Assembly: GCF_001896135.2 (NCBI RefSeq)
Contig: NZ_MPOH02000017.1
Span: forward strand, 20,966 to 83,163
DNA from: Streptomyces phaeoluteigriseus
GTDB taxonomy: Bacteria; Actinomycetota; Actinomycetes; Streptomycetales; Streptomycetaceae
Reading direction: 5' to 3'
DNA: 62,198 nt
In this document: in pieces, positions 59,359-62,198 of the stretch
Numbering within the stretch: the stretch's first letter is position 1
Layout of the letters: every line of letters begins with the position of its first letter
Program-made: the position numbers and the translations under genes
Notes under the pieces: model-generated
The model's input: only the letters and a program-made list of their open reading frames with translations
The model's database searches: none
What the model was told of the DNA's origin: nothing

Positions 59359-60990
59359 ATGAGCCAGGACGGCGCGCAGGGCCGGTACGCGGGGCGGGCG
59401 CTCGCCGGCGGCCGCTATCAGCTGCGCGACTTGCTCGGCGAGGGCGGTATGGCCTCGGTGCACCTCGCCTACGACTCGGTGCTCGACCGGCAGGTGGCGG
59501 TCAAGACGCTCCACACCGAACTGGGCCGCGAGCAGGCCTTCCGCGAGCGTTTCCGCCGCGAGGCCCAGGCCGTGGCCAAGCTCACCCACACCAACATCGT
59601 CTCGGTCTTCGACACCGGCGAGGACGACGTCGACGGCATGACCACCCCGTACATCGTCATGGAGTACATCGAGGGCCGCCCGCTCGGCTCGGTGCTCGAC
59701 GAGGACGTACGGCGGCAGGGCGCGATGCCCGCCGACAAGGCGCTGAAGATCACCGCTGACGTGCTGGCCGCCCTGGAGATCAGCCACGAGATGGGCCTGG
59801 TCCACCGCGACATCAAGCCCGGCAACGTGATGATGACCAAGCGCGGCGTCGTCAAGGTGATGGACTTCGGCATCGCGCGCGCCATGCAGTCCGGTGTCAC
59901 CTCGATGACGCAGACCGGCATGGTCGTCGGCACCCCGCAGTACCTCTCGCCCGAGCAGGCCCTCGGCCGCGCCGTGGACGCGCGCTCCGACCTGTACTCG
60001 GTCGGCATCATGCTGTTCCAACTGGTCACCGGGCGGTTGCCGTTCGACGCCGACTCGCCGCTGGCGATCGCGTACGCGCATGTGCAGGAGGAGCCGGTGG
60101 CTCCCTCCTCCATCAACCGCGCGCTGCCGCCGGCCGTCGACGCGCTCGTCGCCCGCGCGCTGAAGAAGAACCCGAACGAGCGCTTCCCCACCGCCGTCGC
60201 CATGCGCGACGAGTGCCTGCGGGTCGCGACCTCCTTCCAGCCGGCCCCGCCGAGCATCGTGCCGGGCACGCCTTCGCAGAGCGGCTCGGGCGTCGGCTCC
60301 GCCGTGTTCCCGCCGGTCGGCCAGAACTCCCAGTCCCCCATGGGCAGCGTCCAGACGCCCTACCAGTCGGGCCCGACGCCCAACCCGTACGGCACTCCCT
60401 CGACGCCCGCCCCGTCGTACGGCTATCCGCAGCAGGGCTACCAGACGCCCGCTCCGGCGTACGGCCACCAGCAGGGGCCGAACACCCCGCCCGCGTACAA
60501 CATGAGCCCGCAGGCCTCGGCCACGGGAACCCCGGGCGGCGGCCGCAAGAACAACGCGGGAGCGCTCGTCGGGTCGGCGATCGTGGCCATCGCGACCGTC
60601 GGCGCCCTGATCGGGACCCTCGCGGCCAACGGCAGTGACGACGACAAGGGCGGGGACCCCACCACCTCCTCCGCGTCGCCGACGCAGGCCGCCGGTTACC
60701 GCGGCCCGGACACCTCGAAGACGATCGACGCGTCCGAGTGCACGGAGCCGCAGGAGGCGTACAACGACCCCGACAAGGTCCGGCTCCCGGACTTCAAGTT
60801 CAAGAACATCGACTCCGTCAAGGCATGTTTCCAGGCGGCCGGTTGGCCGATCAAGGAAAAGGACCTGGACGAGAACACCTACGGCGACGGCACGGTCATG
60901 AACCAGTTCCCGTCCGCCGGGACGGACGTCGACCCGGAGAACATGCCGGAGATCGAGCTGAGCGTCTCCACGGGCAACCCTCCGTCCTGA
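59359..60990 (+). CDS. PknB-type Ser/Thr kinase with one PASTA-like domain
   Basis: 543 aa from ATG 59359 after GGGGGA. Kinase domain about 18-285: LGEGGMASVH, Lys 49 in VAVKTL, HRDIKPGNV, KVMDFGIARAM, GTPQYLSPEQ. A Pro/Gln/Tyr-rich juxtamembrane region follows (NPYGTPSTPAPSYGYPQQG). One helix spans about 403-425 (ALVGSAIVAIATVGALIGTL). A single PASTA-like domain ends the protein (about 470-540; VRLPDFKFKNIDSVKACFQA, ending IELSVSTG). Most PknB proteins carry three or more PASTA units, so this is a short version. Muropeptide or lipid II sensing is the family role. A strong terminator follows. Confidence 0.94.
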   Translation: MSQDGAQGRYAGRALAGGRYQLRDLLGEGGMASVHLAYDSVLDRQVAVKTLHTELGREQAFRERFRREAQAVAKLTHTNIVSVFDTGEDDVDGMTTPYIVMEYIEGRPLGSVLDEDVRRQGAMPADKALKITADVLAALEISHEMGLVHRDIKPGNVMMTKRGVVKVMDFGIARAMQSGVTSMTQTGMVVGTPQYLSPEQALGRAVDARSDLYSVGIMLFQLVTGRLPFDADSPLAIAYAHVQEEPVAPSSINRALPPAVDALVARALKKNPNERFPTAVAMRDECLRVATSFQPAPPSIVPGTPSQSGSGVGSAVFPPVGQNSQSPMGSVQTPYQSGPTPNPYGTPSTPAPSYGYPQQGYQTPAPAYGHQQGPNTPPAYNMSPQASATGTPGGGRKNNAGALVGSAIVAIATVGALIGTLAANGSDDDKGGDPTTSSASPTQAAGYRGPDTSKTIDASECTEPQEAYNDPDKVRLPDFKFKNIDSVKACFQAAGWPIKEKDLDENTYGDGTVMNQFPSAGTDVDPENMPEIELSVSTGNPPS

Positions 60991-61000
60991 CCCGGGCAAC

Positions 61001-61037
61001 GGAGAAGGGCCCGGCGTCGGTCGCCGGGCCCTTCTCC
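61001..61037 (+). terminator. Strong terminator after the kinase gene
   Basis: GGAGAAGGGCCCGGCG and its complement form a 16-bp perfect stem with loop TCGGT, 11 nt past the stop. Confidence 0.88.
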
Positions 61038-61084
61038 GTGTCGGTACAGGGGTGGTTGTCGGTACAGAGGTAGTCGGTACGGGT

Positions 61085-61184
61085 CTACAAGTACGGCTCT
61101 ACAAGTACGGCTCTGCAGGTACGGCTCTACAAGTACGGCTCTACAAGTACGGCTCTGCAGGTACGGCTCTCTACAGGTACGGGC
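61085..61184 (-). repeat. 14-bp tandem repeat seeded by the proteasome-activator gene end
   Basis: Six 14-bp units CTACAAGTACGGCT or CTGCAGGTACGGCT (order A-A-B-A-A-B) run into the gene's own end CTACAGGTACGGGC (61171-61184), which holds its last codons (Pro-Tyr-Leu-stop) on the minus strand. Confidence 0.9.
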
Positions 61185-61719
61185 CGCCCGAACGGCCGCC
61201 CGCGCGCGGGTCGTCGGAGCCCTCCTGACCGCCCACGCCCGGCGGCAGCGCGCGGCGCATCTGCTCCAACTGGGCGCGCGCGGCCATCTGCTGGGCGAAC
61301 AGGGTGGTCTGGATACCGTGGAACAGGCCCTCCAGCCAGCCCACCAACTGGGCCTGCGCGATCCGCAGTTCCGCGTCGCTCGGGGTCGAGTCCTCGTTGA
61401 ACGGCAGGGAGAGCCGCTCCAGTTCCTCGACCAGCTCCGGCGCCAGGCCGTCCTCCAACTCCTTCACCGAGCTCGCGTGGATCTCCTTGAGCCGGACGCG
61501 GCTGGCCTCGTCGAGAGGAGCCGCGCGCACTTCCTCGAGCAGCTGCTTGATCATGCTTCCGATCCGCATGACCTTCGCCGGCTGCTCGACCTGTTCGGTC
61601 ACGGGGATCTCGCGGGCGTCGTCGTCCGCGTCGATGCCGCCGAGTGCCATGCCGTCCTGGCCCACGACCAGGATCTTCTGGGCGTTCTCCGGCGACCGTT
61701 CGTTCCTCGGCATCTCCAT
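61171..61719 (-). CDS. bpa: Bacterial proteasome activator (Bpa/PafE family)
   Basis: About 182 aa from ATG 61719 (GTG 61737 is possible). The acidic N-terminus is followed by the four-helix Bpa core: PAKVMRIGSMIKQLLEEVRA, SRVRLKEIHASSVKELEDGLAPELVEELERLSLPF, and AELRIAQAQLVGWLEGLFHGIQTTLFAQQMAA. A Gly-rich tail ends in Gly-Pro-Tyr-Leu. Bpa rings open the 20S proteasome gate without ATP, docking through a C-terminal Tyr-Leu (GQYL in Mycobacterium); this protein keeps the Tyr-Leu end. The stop codon is part of a tandem array. Confidence 0.9.
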   Translation of the reverse strand: MEMPRNERSPENAQKILVVGQDGMALGGIDADDDAREIPVTEQVEQPAKVMRIGSMIKQLLEEVRAAPLDEASRVRLKEIHASSVKELEDGLAPELVEELERLSLPFNEDSTPSDAELRIAQAQLVGWLEGLFHGIQTTLFAQQMAARAQLEQMRRALPPGVGGQEGSDDPRAGGRSGGPYL

Positions 61720-61883
61720 GCCGCCATTCTCTCGCACCCCTACACCTCACCACCGTGGCGCCCCCTGGGAAGCCGATCGGCCGATTTCCTGTTCGGCGCA
61801 GTCCGGAATGCGACGCTCATTGCAACATGTGAGGCTTGTGGCCTCAATCTGTGGCGACTGAACACCGGGAGGGGGTCACGGGC

Positions 61884-62198
61884 GTGACTCCATGGCGGCG
61901 GGGGCTGTGCGGGGTGGCAGTGGGGACGGGACTGCTGGTGGCCGTGCTGCCGTACGGGGGCGTCTCGGCGGACGCTGCGGCGGTGTCGGCGTACGGAGGT
62001 GTGTCGGCGTACGGCTCCGGGCCCGCGTACGAGAGCGGGGCGGCGTACGAGAGCGGGGCGGCGTACGAGAGCGGGGCGGCGTACGACCGTGGCTCGACAC
62101 ACAGCCCCGGAGCGACGCACGGGCCGGCCGGGCGCAGGGACGTCCCGGTTCTACGCTCTCGCCGGCCGGCCCGGGCCGGCCGGGGTCAGGGTCGGGGA
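61884..62198 (+). CDS. Start of a secreted protein with AAYESG repeats (partial)
   Basis: GTG 61884 follows GGGAGGGGG. The N-terminus TPWRRGLCGVAVGTGLLVAV is a signal sequence with likely cleavage near SADA. The mature part begins with Ala/Tyr/Gly repeats: three in-frame 18-bp units give AAYESG. The frame remains open to the window end, where the alternative +1 frame (SRFYALAGRPGPAGVRVG) looks more protein-like, so a frame break near 62150 is possible. The family cannot be told from this fragment. Confidence 0.65.
   Translation, partial: MTPWRRGLCGVAVGTGLLVAVLPYGGVSADAAAVSAYGGVSAYGSGPAYESGAAYESGAAYESGAAYDRGSTHSPGATHGPAGRRDVPVLRSRRPARAGRGQGRG
62027..62086 (+). repeat. In-gene 18-bp tandem repeat
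   Basis: Three copies of GCGTACGAGAGCGGGGCG encode the AYESGA unit near the start of the secreted protein. Confidence 0.85.

Overview
This is a high-GC window (I estimate a little over 70% G+C) from the central chromosome of a Streptomyces species. The support is: an LAETG sortase substrate, the mycothiol-linked DinB protein, a WhiJ/BldB-type XRE-DUF397-ATPase cluster, a bacterial proteasome activator, the branched-chain 2-oxoacid dehydrogenase operon, several SpoIIE-type phosphatases, and a perfect 16-bp parS site (33876-33891) of the kind clustered around Streptomyces oriC. From memory, the order metG, aspS, acyl-CoA dehydrogenase, M18 aminopeptidase, nitrilase, DacA, GntR/MFS, bkdABC, two Ser/Thr kinases resembles the S. 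coelicolor central core; I could not check this.

Layout. 1-8.9 kb: end of a sorted surface protein, a nucleoside hydrolase, a relic mixing threonyl-tRNA-synthetase-like and TPR-regulator pieces, a lipoprotein, a GAF-ANTAR regulator, a permease/TIGR03943 pair, then an XRE-TPR regulator divergent from a 56-codon secreted peptide. 8.9-20.3 kb: SpoIIE-type phosphatase, membrane proteins, an SH3-like secreted protein, a MocR regulator divergent from an alpha/beta hydrolase, an EEP-family protein, a FUSC transporter, and a Tat-exported PhoX-type phosphatase preceded by a PHO-box-like repeat. 20.5-33.9 kb: a low-complexity vWA protein, metG, then an accessory stretch (WhiJ-like cluster, HTH protein, HigBA-like pair, pentapeptide and FG-GAP relics, pectate lyase), then aspS and parS. 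34-48.8 kb: a PAS-GAF-PP2C-ATPase regulator, pirin, SseB-like protein, acyl-CoA dehydrogenase, M18 peptidase, LURP-one protein, nitrilase, DinB protein, DD-peptidase, GntR/MFS. 48.8-51.9 kb: minisatellite, hutI relic, two tandem tRNA-like cloverleafs, and a 771-aa protein I do not recognise. 52-62.2 kb: bkdABC, an APH-type phosphotransferase, two divergent kinases, the proteasome activator, and the start of a secreted protein.

Three points stand out. (1) Two complete cloverleaf tRNA-like elements at 49402-49550 share unusual D and T loops; the second ends 3 nt before the ATG of the 771-aa gene. (2) At least six genes are followed by short tandem arrays whose unit copies the gene's own last codons plus stop, as if repeats were seeded at stop codons. 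(3) The XRE-TPR regulator faces a gene for a small exported peptide across a palindromic operator, the layout of a peptide-signalling cassette.

Caution: at least eight genes change reading frame by a single base, often in G/C runs. This may be assembly error rather than gene death, so those genes are marked as interrupted rather than inactive. No insertion sequence, integrase, CRISPR array or biosynthetic cluster was seen.
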